From positions 1 to 64,000 of the IMG/VR virus record IMGVR_UViG_3300021084_000006: a stretch of 64,000 nucleotides of DNA; one strand, 5' to 3'. The stretch comes from a virus. Below, piece by piece: positions 1 to 8,974 of the stretch (position 1 is the first letter of the stretch; every line of letters starts with the position of its first letter). Position numbers and translations under genes: made by a program. Below the pieces are notes generated by a model. The model saw nothing but the letters and a program-made list of their open reading frames with translations. It had not been told where the DNA came from and did not search any database.

Positions 1-3000
1 GTGGAGTTATTCCATATACAATTATAGGTGCTATTCATAGATATGGAGATCAATGGATTGTATATTCTACAGATGACATTAATTCTGAAATTGGAACGTT
101 TGATGATAGTGAATGTAAATATGAAGCTTTAGTAAATGACCCTTGTTTAAATTTTAAAAAGAAATTTTTAATTACTGGTGCATCTAAAGAAAACTTTGAT
201 TGTTCTTGGCAAGTGTATTGGGATGATGGTAATAACCCATCACGTACATTAAACATAGATGACATTCCTTGGAAACAATACATAAGTTCTGCACCAGGAG
301 ATCCTTGTGTAGTTTTTAGTGATATAGAACCTAAACAATTAGATTGTGAAAAAATAAGATTGGCACCACTGATGGACACACCTTGTGTAAAACTATCAAA
401 AGATGTTGATGGTGGTATGTTAAGAAATGGTGCATATCAGGCTTTTATTGCATATACTGAGAATGAACAAAAAGTAACAGACTATATTGGTATATCAAAT
501 GTTCAAACGCTTTGGAGTCATGCTGGCTCTGGTGGATCAATGAATATTAAATTATCAAACTTAGATACTAAATTTGATTATTATCAGCTAGCTCTTTTGA
601 TAAGACAGCAGGGTCAAGTATTTGCTAAAAAAATTGGTCTTTATAGTACTCAGCAACTAGACATAGGTCTTGATTTTATTAGTGATGAATTAGAAGCAGT
701 AGATATAGCAGAGTTACCTAAACGTAATCCAGCATATGAAAAATCAAATGCAATGTATGTTGTTAATGATTGGCTTATTAGACAAGGACCAACTGAAAAA
801 TTTGATTTTAATTATCAACCTATTGCTAATCAAATAAAAACAAATTGGGTAAGTAATCAACTAGATTCAAAATATTATACTTTAGGTGGTAGTAAATTAG
901 GATTCTTAAGAGATGAGCAATATGCATTTTTTATTAGATGGATATATAATACAGGTGAAAGATCTTCATCATATCATATACCAGGTAGAGCACCAGAAAA
1001 CTATAATGGTAATTTAGAAACTGATATTATATTTGGTGATAATGCTTTAGATGATTTGGGAGATCCTGTTTATAAAGTTTATAATACTGGTTCTATTACA
1101 CAACAAAATATATCTGAACTACAAGATGATGGTTCTTTTATTATTGGTAGAGGTAAAATGGGATATTGGGAATCTACAGAAAGATATCCTTCAGATAGAC
1201 CTGACATTTGGGGTGATCTATGTGGGAAACCAATCAGACATCACAAGTTTCCTACTGAAGAAGTAGGAGGACCAAACTCACCTTTACATATTAGTACAAC
1301 TGACGGAGATAATATAAACTTATTAGGAGTAGAATTTACTAATATAGGAAGACCAAAATATAATGATGGAAGTTATCTACAAGATGTAGTTGGTTATGAA
1401 ATACTAAGAGGTTCAAGAACTGGAGCAAAATCTATATTGGCTAAAGGTTTGTTTAGGAATATGCGTGAATATACTGTACCAAATTCAGAGAATTTAATTG
1501 GTGGAAGTGTTCAAGGTTTATATGCAAACTATCCATATAATGATTTGAGACCAGACATGTATTTTTGGAAAGGTGGCAATGATCTTAATAGAACAGAATC
1601 ATGTGATAACCTGCTTCAAAGTATAGCATCATTTGCTCCTTTAGACGGGTATTCAAAAAAAGCATTTACTTTTGCATCTCCAGATCTAATGTTTACAAAG
1701 CCTTTTTTAAATGCTTATGAAACTAGAATATATGGTGAGATAACAGGTAAACAATCTGGTTATTTTAAAGCATCAGAAGATCACCCTCAGTTTAAACTAT
1801 TAAGAAATGGAGCAGCTGTAATAGCAGCTGTGATTGGTATAGGTTATGCTGTTGCTCAAATTCAAGGAGATAGAGGAACTAAAAGAACCGGTGGTGGAGG
1901 TGGTTTTTGGACTGCAAATGACTTTTACTTAGGTTTTGGAACTGGTGGTACTACAGGACCTTTTGGAGTAAATGGAGTAGCTAATGCTGCAGGTGCTGTA
2001 GCCAACTCAGGTATTTCTGAAGGTGCATCAATTGCTTATGAATTAGTTGATAGTACAGTAGCTTTAGCTGATTTGTGGGCAGGTGGAGCAGGTTTAGAAC
2101 TAGCACAAGGGATTTTTGGATCAGTAACTGCTTTATCTGGTCTTCTACCAGGTGGTAAACCAGGTGAGTATGAAATAACAACTAATAAAAATACAGCTTT
2201 ATCTCAGTTGCCTTCAGGATTTAGAGCATTAATTTCTCTGACAACTTCAGCTGCTAATATTGCAATTGGTGGTAATGAGATAATTGAGCTAATTTATAAC
2301 TTAGTTAACAAGAGTGATTTTGTATTTAAATATAATTCACAAGGCTTTTTTAATGATTTTAAAGATAGCAACTTATCAATATGGAGATTTAAGAATGAAG
2401 ATTCTAATTATTTAGGTTCTTCATTTCAAACATTTAATAATGGACAATATAAAATAAATAATTTATTTAGACCATCAACAGTTGCTGTTGCATTAGAAAA
2501 AGAATTACAAGATCCAATAACTGAGGATAAATCAAGATTTACAGTTGGGGGTTATGTTAGAAAAAATGGTTCAGTAGGTGAATGGTCTGATAATTATTTA
2601 TTAAATCCTGATCAAAGTAAAATATCAAATATATCTGCATATTACGGATCACTTAAATTTAACTTTGATAATCAATATGGTCAACTAAGCGGTATAAAAC
2701 AAATACCTATGAGAGGTTGTGTTGAATTATTAGATCCAACTAAACCTGATCAATTTATGTATTCAACTCAAGCTCTTATGGCAGGTGATACATTTATTGG
2801 TAGGTATACTGAAAAAGTTATAATGCCAATTTTTTCTCAATATCTATTAGGTCAGCCAGATGAGTTTACATATGATTACTCCATGCATGTCAATATACCA
2901 TACCCTAGGTTTTGGTTAAATTCACAAAGATTTGACATGACAGGTTTAGCTCAACAAATAGCAACACTTGGTATTGCTCCTGACCCTGATGAATTATTTC

Positions 3001-5888
3001 CTAATGATCTATTTTATTTAGATAGAGGTAATGATAGTTGTGGTCAAGGATTTACTAATATATTTACAGGAGGAAATGCAAATGATCCTAACCCTATATT
3101 AGCTATGAGATATGCTTACATGTATTCTCATAATAATGGAATATTAGACTTCTTTGTAGAATCAGAAATTAATTTAGCACACAGAGATTGGGAAGATACT
3201 AAAGCAAGACAAATATATGATGTATATGAAAATAATGATATAGATGAATTATTTCATGCACAAATAGAAAAGAAAGATAACTACTATAAGTATGATGAAT
3301 CATTAAGTCCATCAAGATTTCCATCACAAATGAGTTCCTTTGGGGAAATTCAACCATTGTACTATGATCCATATGTTGCAGCAAACTGTTATGTTAGCCG
3401 TCCAAAAAGATTAATATATTCTTTACAAGCTCAAGATGAAGCTAAGAAAGATTTTTGGAGAGTATTTTTACCACTTAATTATAAAGACTTTAAAAATAAA
3501 GTTAGTGTAATAAAACCTATGAGTAAGACAGGGGCATTAGTATTTTTCCCTTATTTATCTCCTCAGTTATTTCAAGGAGTAGATTCTTTAAAGTTAGGAT
3601 CAAATACTAATGTAACAATAGGTGATGGTAAATTATTTAATCAACCGTTGCAAAATGTAACTAATTCTGACATCTCTAATGAATATGGTTCATGTGAAAG
3701 TTTAAGAAGCGTTGTAAATACACCAGTAGGTTTGTTTTTTATATCACAAGCACAAGGTAAAATATTTCAATATACAGGTAAAGGATTAGATCCAATATCT
3801 AATAATGGAATGAAATGGTGGTTTAATAAATATCTACCTTCTCAATTAGTTAAACAATTTCCATTACTGGAAGATTCTGTATTATCTGATAATCCTATAG
3901 CAGGTGTAGGGTGTCAAGCAATATATGATCCTAATGATGATATTGTTTATTTTATGAAAAAAGATTATAGAATAAAATCTAAATGGATTGCTAATGTTAC
4001 ATATTCTGAATCAAAAGGATTTGAATTTAATGGAGGATTACCTCTTACAATAGGGGATCCCGTTTGGTTTGATGATTGTTCTTGGACTATAAGTTATGAT
4101 CCAAAAGGAAAAGGATGGGTATCTTTTCATGACTGGCATCCTGAGTTAGCTTTACCAAGCATTAATCACTTTTTTACAACAAAGACAATAGAAAGTGAAA
4201 CTCCAATATGTCCACCAGGATTCACATATAATGCAACAAACGGATTGTGTGAAAGAATAGAAAATACATCTGATTTAGCTTCTGTCATAATAGATGAAGT
4301 AGATGCTGATGTACAAGGTGGTGCAACACTATGTTTATTAGATATTGTTATAGCAATGGACACTTCTGGTTCTACTGGGAATGGTCCAGGTTCTATAAGA
4401 CAAGCTCAACAGGATTGGTTAAGTGCATTTTTGACTGATCCTAATATATCAGGACCTATGGCTACTGGTAGATTTCAAGTAGGTTTAAATGCATGGGCAA
4501 GCCAACGGGTTGATATGAATCCTAATGGATTTACTATGAGTAACACTGTTACTGAACCTCAAGTAACTGCTTGGTATAATAGTGTTTGGGGTCAAACTCC
4601 TCCAGGAACTGGTACAGTAGTGGGTCCAGCACTAACTCATGCGCAGAATGTATTAAATTTAAAAGCAGGAAGTCAGCTAGGAGATAGAACTGCAGATCCA
4701 GCTTTTAGACAAATAATTATTTTTGTAACTGATACAAATAGTAATCCTGGAAATATAGGTTGTCCATTCCAAGGTATAAATAATTCACCCAATGCATCAG
4801 GTCCTGCAAATCAAGATGTGTTTGCTTTATATTGTGGTGCTACAAATAGTACACCTGCTAACCCAAATGTATTAACTAATATAGCTTGTACTCCTGGTCC
4901 TATAAATGTTGATGGATATCAATATGGTATTGCAGCTAATAATCCAGCTCAAGTTGCTTTAATAGCAGCAAACATTGCAGCTAATGCATGTTCAATACCT
5001 ACTACATGTAATTGCCCTCCTGGTTATACTCTTGTATATCCAAATCCAACAACAGGAGAGTTTATAGATAGCTCAGGACCATGTGAGGTAGATGCACCAC
5101 CAATATGTAGAAAATTAGAATGTGAATGTCCTCCTGGTATTCCTGGATTTCCTACAACAACAACAGGTCAGTGTGATGATTTATTTTTAGCAGGAAGTCC
5201 TACATATGTTAATCCTAATCCACTTATATGTAATTCAGACTCTTATGAAACTGCACAAGCAAACTTTAAGGTTGGAGCATTTTGGAGACATAATGTAAGG
5301 TGTGATTTATTTGCAAATTATTACGGTGTAGATTATCCATGGGAAATTGATTTAGTTGAACAAACTGGGCAAATGGTTAATACTGTAAGAAGTGTTGAAT
5401 ATCAACTTGAAACATATGTTTATAAAGGTGATATGGGCTATGCGTGTAATGATGACAAATGGGAAGATCTTTTATTTAATTTTGATCAAGCAATCATTTA
5501 TAATAATGAACAAGTATCCGGATCTTTAAAGTTAGTTCCTACACCATTTAATGAACCTTTAGCTAATTTAACTTACCCTATAGTTAGTGGTAATAATATA
5601 GATATACTATGTTCTAAAGTAGAACAGAAATATAGGTTTAATCAATTTTGGGATATTACAAATGATAGAGGAGAGTTTTCATTTGCAGAACAACCTATTT
5701 GGAGAACAGCACCAAATGGCTACATAAAAAACTTAAATGTGATAAACTTAAATTATAATAAATCACAACTACAACATAAGAAATTTAGACATTACGCAAA
5801 TAATTTTATATTAAGAAGATTAGTCTCAGGAAATAGAAAAATGTTGCTACGTTTATTTAATACTAAACTACTTACATCTCTTAGATAA
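1..5888 (+). CDS. Large tail protein with a von Willebrand A domain (5' end outside window)
   Basis: The frame is open back to base 3, so the protein begins before the window; the Met at 213 lies mid-sequence. More than 1960 residues are visible. Counting from that Met, a hydrophobic Ala/Gly-rich stretch lies near 525-720. A GxCESxRSV...GKIFxYTGKGL block, of the kind seen in beta-propeller-like phage tail proteins, lies near 1155-1200. A VWA domain follows at about 1375-1570, with MIDAS residues D1383-x-S1385-x-S1387. It is bracketed by Cys-rich CPPG motifs near 1332, 1600 and 1637. The position just before wall-lytic and RNA-polymerase cargo genes resembles that of the crAss-like tail 'muzzle' protein, but this identity is inferred from order and one motif block. 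The VWA insert suggests metal-dependent adhesion at the tail tip. The stop overlaps the next start (TAATG). Confidence 0.7.
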   Translation, partial: GVIPYTIIGAIHRYGDQWIVYSTDDINSEIGTFDDSECKYEALVNDPCLNFKKKFLITGASKENFDCSWQVYWDDGNNPSRTLNIDDIPWKQYISSAPGDPCVVFSDIEPKQLDCEKIRLAPLMDTPCVKLSKDVDGGMLRNGAYQAFIAYTENEQKVTDYIGISNVQTLWSHAGSGGSMNIKLSNLDTKFDYYQLALLIRQQGQVFAKKIGLYSTQQLDIGLDFISDELEAVDIAELPKRNPAYEKSNAMYVVNDWLIRQGPTEKFDFNYQPIANQIKTNWVSNQLDSKYYTLGGSKLGFLRDEQYAFFIRWIYNTGERSSSYHIPGRAPENYNGNLETDIIFGDNALDDLGDPVYKVYNTGSITQQNISELQDDGSFIIGRGKMGYWESTERYPSDRPDIWGDLCGKPIRHHKFPTEEVGGPNSPLHISTTDGDNINLLGVEFTNIGRPKYNDGSYLQDVVGYEILRGSRTGAKSILAKGLFRNMREYTVPNSENLIGGSVQGLYANYPYNDLRPDMYFWKGGNDLNRTESCDNLLQSIASFAPLDGYSKKAFTFASPDLMFTKPFLNAYETRIYGEITGKQSGYFKASEDHPQFKLLRNGAAVIAAVIGIGYAVAQIQGDRGTKRTGGGGGFWTANDFYLGFGTGGTTGPFGVNGVANAAGAVANSGISEGASIAYELVDSTVALADLWAGGAGLELAQGIFGSVTALSGLLPGGKPGEYEITTNKNTALSQLPSGFRALISLTTSAANIAIGGNEIIELIYNLVNKSDFVFKYNSQGFFNDFKDSNLSIWRFKNEDSNYLGSSFQTFNNGQYKINNLFRPSTVAVALEKELQDPITEDKSRFTVGGYVRKNGSVGEWSDNYLLNPDQSKISNISAYYGSLKFNFDNQYGQLSGIKQIPMRGCVELLDPTKPDQFMYSTQALMAGDTFIGRYTEKVIMPIFSQYLLGQPDEFTYDYSMHVNIPYPRFWLNSQRFDMTGLAQQIATLGIAPDPDELFPNDLFYLDRGNDSCGQGFTNIFTGGNANDPNPILAMRYAYMYSHNNGILDFFVESEINLAHRDWEDTKARQIYDVYENNDIDELFHAQIEKKDNYYKYDESLSPSRFPSQMSSFGEIQPLYYDPYVAANCYVSRPKRLIYSLQAQDEAKKDFWRVFLPLNYKDFKNKVSVIKPMSKTGALVFFPYLSPQLFQGVDSLKLGSNTNVTIGDGKLFNQPLQNVTNSDISNEYGSCESLRSVVNTPVGLFFISQAQGKIFQYTGKGLDPISNNGMKWWFNKYLPSQLVKQFPLLEDSVLSDNPIAGVGCQAIYDPNDDIVYFMKKDYRIKSKWIANVTYSESKGFEFNGGLPLTIGDPVWFDDCSWTISYDPKGKGWVSFHDWHPELALPSINHFFTTKTIESETPICPPGFTYNATNGLCERIENTSDLASVIIDEVDADVQGGATLCLLDIVIAMDTSGSTGNGPGSIRQAQQDWLSAFLTDPNISGPMATGRFQVGLNAWASQRVDMNPNGFTMSNTVTEPQVTAWYNSVWGQTPPGTGTVVGPALTHAQNVLNLKAGSQLGDRTADPAFRQIIIFVTDTNSNPGNIGCPFQGINNSPNASGPANQDVFALYCGATNSTPANPNVLTNIACTPGPINVDGYQYGIAANNPAQVALIAANIAANACSIPTTCNCPPGYTLVYPNPTTGEFIDSSGPCEVDAPPICRKLECECPPGIPGFPTTTTGQCDDLFLAGSPTYVNPNPLICNSDSYETAQANFKVGAFWRHNVRCDLFANYYGVDYPWEIDLVEQTGQMVNTVRSVEYQLETYVYKGDMGYACNDDKWEDLLFNFDQAIIYNNEQVSGSLKLVPTPFNEPLANLTYPIVSGNNIDILCSKVEQKYRFNQFWDITNDRGEFSFAEQPIWRTAPNGYIKNLNVINLNYNKSQLQHKKFRHYANNFILRRLVSGNRKMLLRLFNTKLLTSLR

Positions 5889-8800
5889 TGGCAAATAAGA
5901 AAAGCATAGGACTACCAGGGGGACCAAATGAATACATAACACATGTATCAGAAATGTTTAGTACAGAAGGATATAAAAGAAATTCACCTGATGTAAACAA
6001 TCCAGTTAATATTATTGAGTCAAGTAATATTACTATGAATGGTGTAGACTTCCCTGTTAGGGGTTATGGTAACAATGGCAAAGTTCAGGATATGATGCCG
6101 GGAGTAGAACATTACGACTATGGTAATGCAGACTATGTTGTTGAAGTACCAATGGCTCAGACAGGTGTAGAAGTAGAAAAAAGTTTTGAGATAACTCCTG
6201 AGTTGCTTTTAAAACAAGCTTTTGTAGAATCTTTATTAAACCCAAAAGCTAAAAATGATCTTGGATATAAAGGTATAGCACAAATAGGAGATGACTTAAT
6301 AAGTGATTATAAAAAGGCAAATAAAGTTGAATCAGTAGATCCATTTAATGTACAACAAAATCATGATGTTCAAGAGTGGTCTATGAATGAATTATACAAC
6401 TCATCATTTGTAGATAAACCTACAAGCACTGCTGAGAATAGATTACTCAAAAGTTTAGCATCTTATAATTGGGGAAGAGGTAAAGTACGAAAATTACTTA
6501 ATGAAGAAAAGGCTAGTGGTACTGATATATATACAGGAACTGATTGGACAGAGAAACTACCGCAACAAACAAAGGACTACATAAATATGATTGTTTATGA
6601 TGGTTCAACAGAAAAAAGACCTCTAGTACAAGAGAATTTTATCAAAGCAACAAAAGATGATAAGTATAAAGAAATAAGAGATATATATAAATATCAGTAC
6701 GGTGGTGATTTATTTGATGAAAGAACTAATAACGCACTTGTACAAGATAATACTTATGTAAGTAGGTTTATGCCTAAAGATCCTTTCCCATCTTTAAGAA
6801 ATATAAATAAAAGTATTGAAGATTATAAATTAGATCCATCAGATTATGAAGTTAAAGATAATCCAAGATCATCAGATAATAATCTAGAAAATAATCATGT
6901 TGTTGCAAAGGGTGAAAACTTAGGTCTTATAGCAAAAAAGTATAATACATCTGTTAGTGAAATTGCATCTTTAAATAATATACAAGATCCTAATTTAATT
7001 AATGTAAATCAAAAATTAAAATTACCAAACATTGAGGTTAGTGACAAAAAAGAATATGTAATAAAAGCTGGTGATACCTTAAATGAAATAGCTAAAAAAC
7101 ACGGGACAACATCCAATAAGTTAGCTGAAATTAATGGCATTGAAGATATAAATATTATAAGTATAAATCAAAGATTACAACTGCCTGATAATTATATTGA
7201 TGAAGTAAGTCTAGCAGAAGAAAGTTGGATTAGTACAGATAAATTAAAGCAAAATAGAAAAGACATCAATGGTGGTAATGATGAAAGCATTGTTGTAAAA
7301 TCACAAATGTTAAATGACCCAAATCAAAGATATGTTGTTATAGATAAAAAATCACAAAGATTAAAACTTTATCAAGGTGATAATGTTCTTATGGATTTTG
7401 AAGTGGGAACAGGTCAAAATGTTGGAGATGCACAAACAGTAACTAAAAATAAATATATAGATCCATATGGAAATACAGTTACACCAAAAGAAGCATTTAT
7501 AGAAGAAGAGAAAGACGGTAGAATTGTATATGAGAAACTTAAACCAGGATACAAAAGTAAAGTAGACTGGAGTGCTGGTAATAAGCAAACAGGTGCAGGA
7601 AAATTTACAATGGGTAATGTGGGTGAATATAAAGACACACCTTCATTTACATTAGTTAATGAAAATGGAATAGAAATACCTGCTGTTATTCATGCTGCAT
7701 TAAATAGTAGAAAACAATACTTTGATAATGACAACATTGAAGATAATAGAATGAGCAATGGTTGTATCAATGGTAAGTGTACTGATCTAGAGGCATTATA
7801 TAATACAGGCTTACCGGCAGGTTCTCCAGTATTTATATTACCAGAAGAAGAAGGAAACTATTTTGAGTTTGCAGATGGTCAAGCAGTATTAAGAACAGGT
7901 AGACAAAATAGGATAGATGCAGAAAATTATACTGATTCACAAGGTAGAGAACAGAAAGGTCAAGGGATTAATAGATCTACTAATACTTTAAACTATAAAG
8001 AAATTAGACCTGTTTTTGATGAGGAGAAATTTAAAGAAGATAAATTTACTTATTTTGATTTTGATGATACTGAAGAATATGAAGAATCAGTTAAGCCTTT
8101 TGTAAATTCATTAGTAAATAATAAACAAAGGATAATGAAAGTTGCTGGTATATCTAGTGACCAGTATAATGAAATAGCTCAGATTGCATTTGGAATTTTA
8201 GGTAATGAAACAAACTTTGGAGATACTCATAGTGAAGTGGGTAATGCAATTAGAGGTGCAAGGAAAAAATTTATAAGTCCAAAATCATCATCACCAGATT
8301 ATCAGAGAAAATTTGATGGTTATAGTTTTGCTGAAGGTGCTGATAATGACTATAACAGTGTTGGACTTACTCAGCTTAGGTATCAAGAAGTAAAAAATGA
8401 AGGTAAAAAAAGAGATAGTAATGGTAATATTTTAGCTTCTGAAAGGGACAAAGTAATGCCAGCAGAAAAAATGTTTAATGATTTAGGTATAACTTCTAAT
8501 GCAGACTTAATGGATCCTGAGAAAGCAGCTATAGCAACAATTGCTAGATTAGCTTTTTTAGTCAACAATAGAAAAGGTGTTGACAAAAATGATTTGATGA
8601 ATACATTACCTGGATTTTGGGGAGGGTCAAGTAAAGATGGTAAAGCTACATATATAAATAATGTCAAGAAGAATTCTAAATATTTAAAGCTAGAACAGCT
8701 AGATAGAGTTTTACCTACAAATGAAGAAGGAGGAGAGATGGATGACTTTGATATGTATCAAGGATATTTAAATGGTAAGTATGATGGTACTGAACAAGAG

Positions 8801-8914
8801 CTGGAAGCAGAAAAGATATATGATAAGCTTAACAGAAAACATTATAGAGAAGCTAAAATGCATGGTATGACTGCTAGTAATTTTATAGCAACTCACTTTT
8901 TAAATAAAGCTTAA
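5888..8914 (+). CDS. Virion peptidoglycan-active protein: transglycosylase-like, 2x LysM, YkuD-like L,D-transpeptidase, second lysozyme-like region
   Basis: This 1008-residue multidomain protein probably acts on the host wall during entry. Residues 100-210 look like a lytic transglycosylase: E114 in an AFVES helix, then GYKGIAQI and YNWGRG blocks. Two LysM repeats follow, near 336-380 and 389-430, each with a GDTL/GENL start and an NQ-L-LP end. Residues 480-650 match a YkuD-type L,D-transpeptidase, with H602 and the catalytic S623-N-G-C626. A second lysozyme-like segment begins near 770 (GNETNFG, then SVGLTQL). The C-terminus carries EEGGE and YQG motifs shared with neighbouring virion proteins. 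The start codon overlaps the upstream stop by one base, so the two genes are translationally linked. Domain identities rest on motifs. Whether the YkuD domain cross-links, cleaves or only binds is unknown. Confidence 0.82.
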   Translation: MANKKSIGLPGGPNEYITHVSEMFSTEGYKRNSPDVNNPVNIIESSNITMNGVDFPVRGYGNNGKVQDMMPGVEHYDYGNADYVVEVPMAQTGVEVEKSFEITPELLLKQAFVESLLNPKAKNDLGYKGIAQIGDDLISDYKKANKVESVDPFNVQQNHDVQEWSMNELYNSSFVDKPTSTAENRLLKSLASYNWGRGKVRKLLNEEKASGTDIYTGTDWTEKLPQQTKDYINMIVYDGSTEKRPLVQENFIKATKDDKYKEIRDIYKYQYGGDLFDERTNNALVQDNTYVSRFMPKDPFPSLRNINKSIEDYKLDPSDYEVKDNPRSSDNNLENNHVVAKGENLGLIAKKYNTSVSEIASLNNIQDPNLINVNQKLKLPNIEVSDKKEYVIKAGDTLNEIAKKHGTTSNKLAEINGIEDINIISINQRLQLPDNYIDEVSLAEESWISTDKLKQNRKDINGGNDESIVVKSQMLNDPNQRYVVIDKKSQRLKLYQGDNVLMDFEVGTGQNVGDAQTVTKNKYIDPYGNTVTPKEAFIEEEKDGRIVYEKLKPGYKSKVDWSAGNKQTGAGKFTMGNVGEYKDTPSFTLVNENGIEIPAVIHAALNSRKQYFDNDNIEDNRMSNGCINGKCTDLEALYNTGLPAGSPVFILPEEEGNYFEFADGQAVLRTGRQNRIDAENYTDSQGREQKGQGINRSTNTLNYKEIRPVFDEEKFKEDKFTYFDFDDTEEYEESVKPFVNSLVNNKQRIMKVAGISSDQYNEIAQIAFGILGNETNFGDTHSEVGNAIRGARKKFISPKSSSPDYQRKFDGYSFAEGADNDYNSVGLTQLRYQEVKNEGKKRDSNGNILASERDKVMPAEKMFNDLGITSNADLMDPEKAAIATIARLAFLVNNRKGVDKNDLMNTLPGFWGGSSKDGKATYINNVKKNSKYLKLEQLDRVLPTNEEGGEMDDFDMYQGYLNGKYDGTEQELEAEKIYDKLNRKHYREAKMHGMTASNFIATHFLNKA

Positions 8915-8944
8915 ACCTTAAAAATTAGTAAATCTCTTGATTTA

Positions 8945-8964
8945 TTTGTATATTATTAATATAA
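8945..8964 (+). promoter_or_regulatory. Putative promoter, TTTGTATATTA type
   Basis: TTTGTATATTA followed by an AATATA tail lies 30 bases before the GTG start of the next gene, in a 60-base gap. The same 11-base core occurs before two other plus-strand units (41940 and 42712). The upstream bases end in a TTTATTTG that resembles the Bacteroidota -7 box TAnnTTTG. Function is inferred from repetition and position. Confidence 0.5.
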
Positions 8965-8974
8965 AATAATTGTT

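Noticed and set aside
213-5888. Met at 213 as the true start of the first gene
   Set aside because: The same frame continues without a stop to base 3 with similar composition, so the gene starts outside the window.
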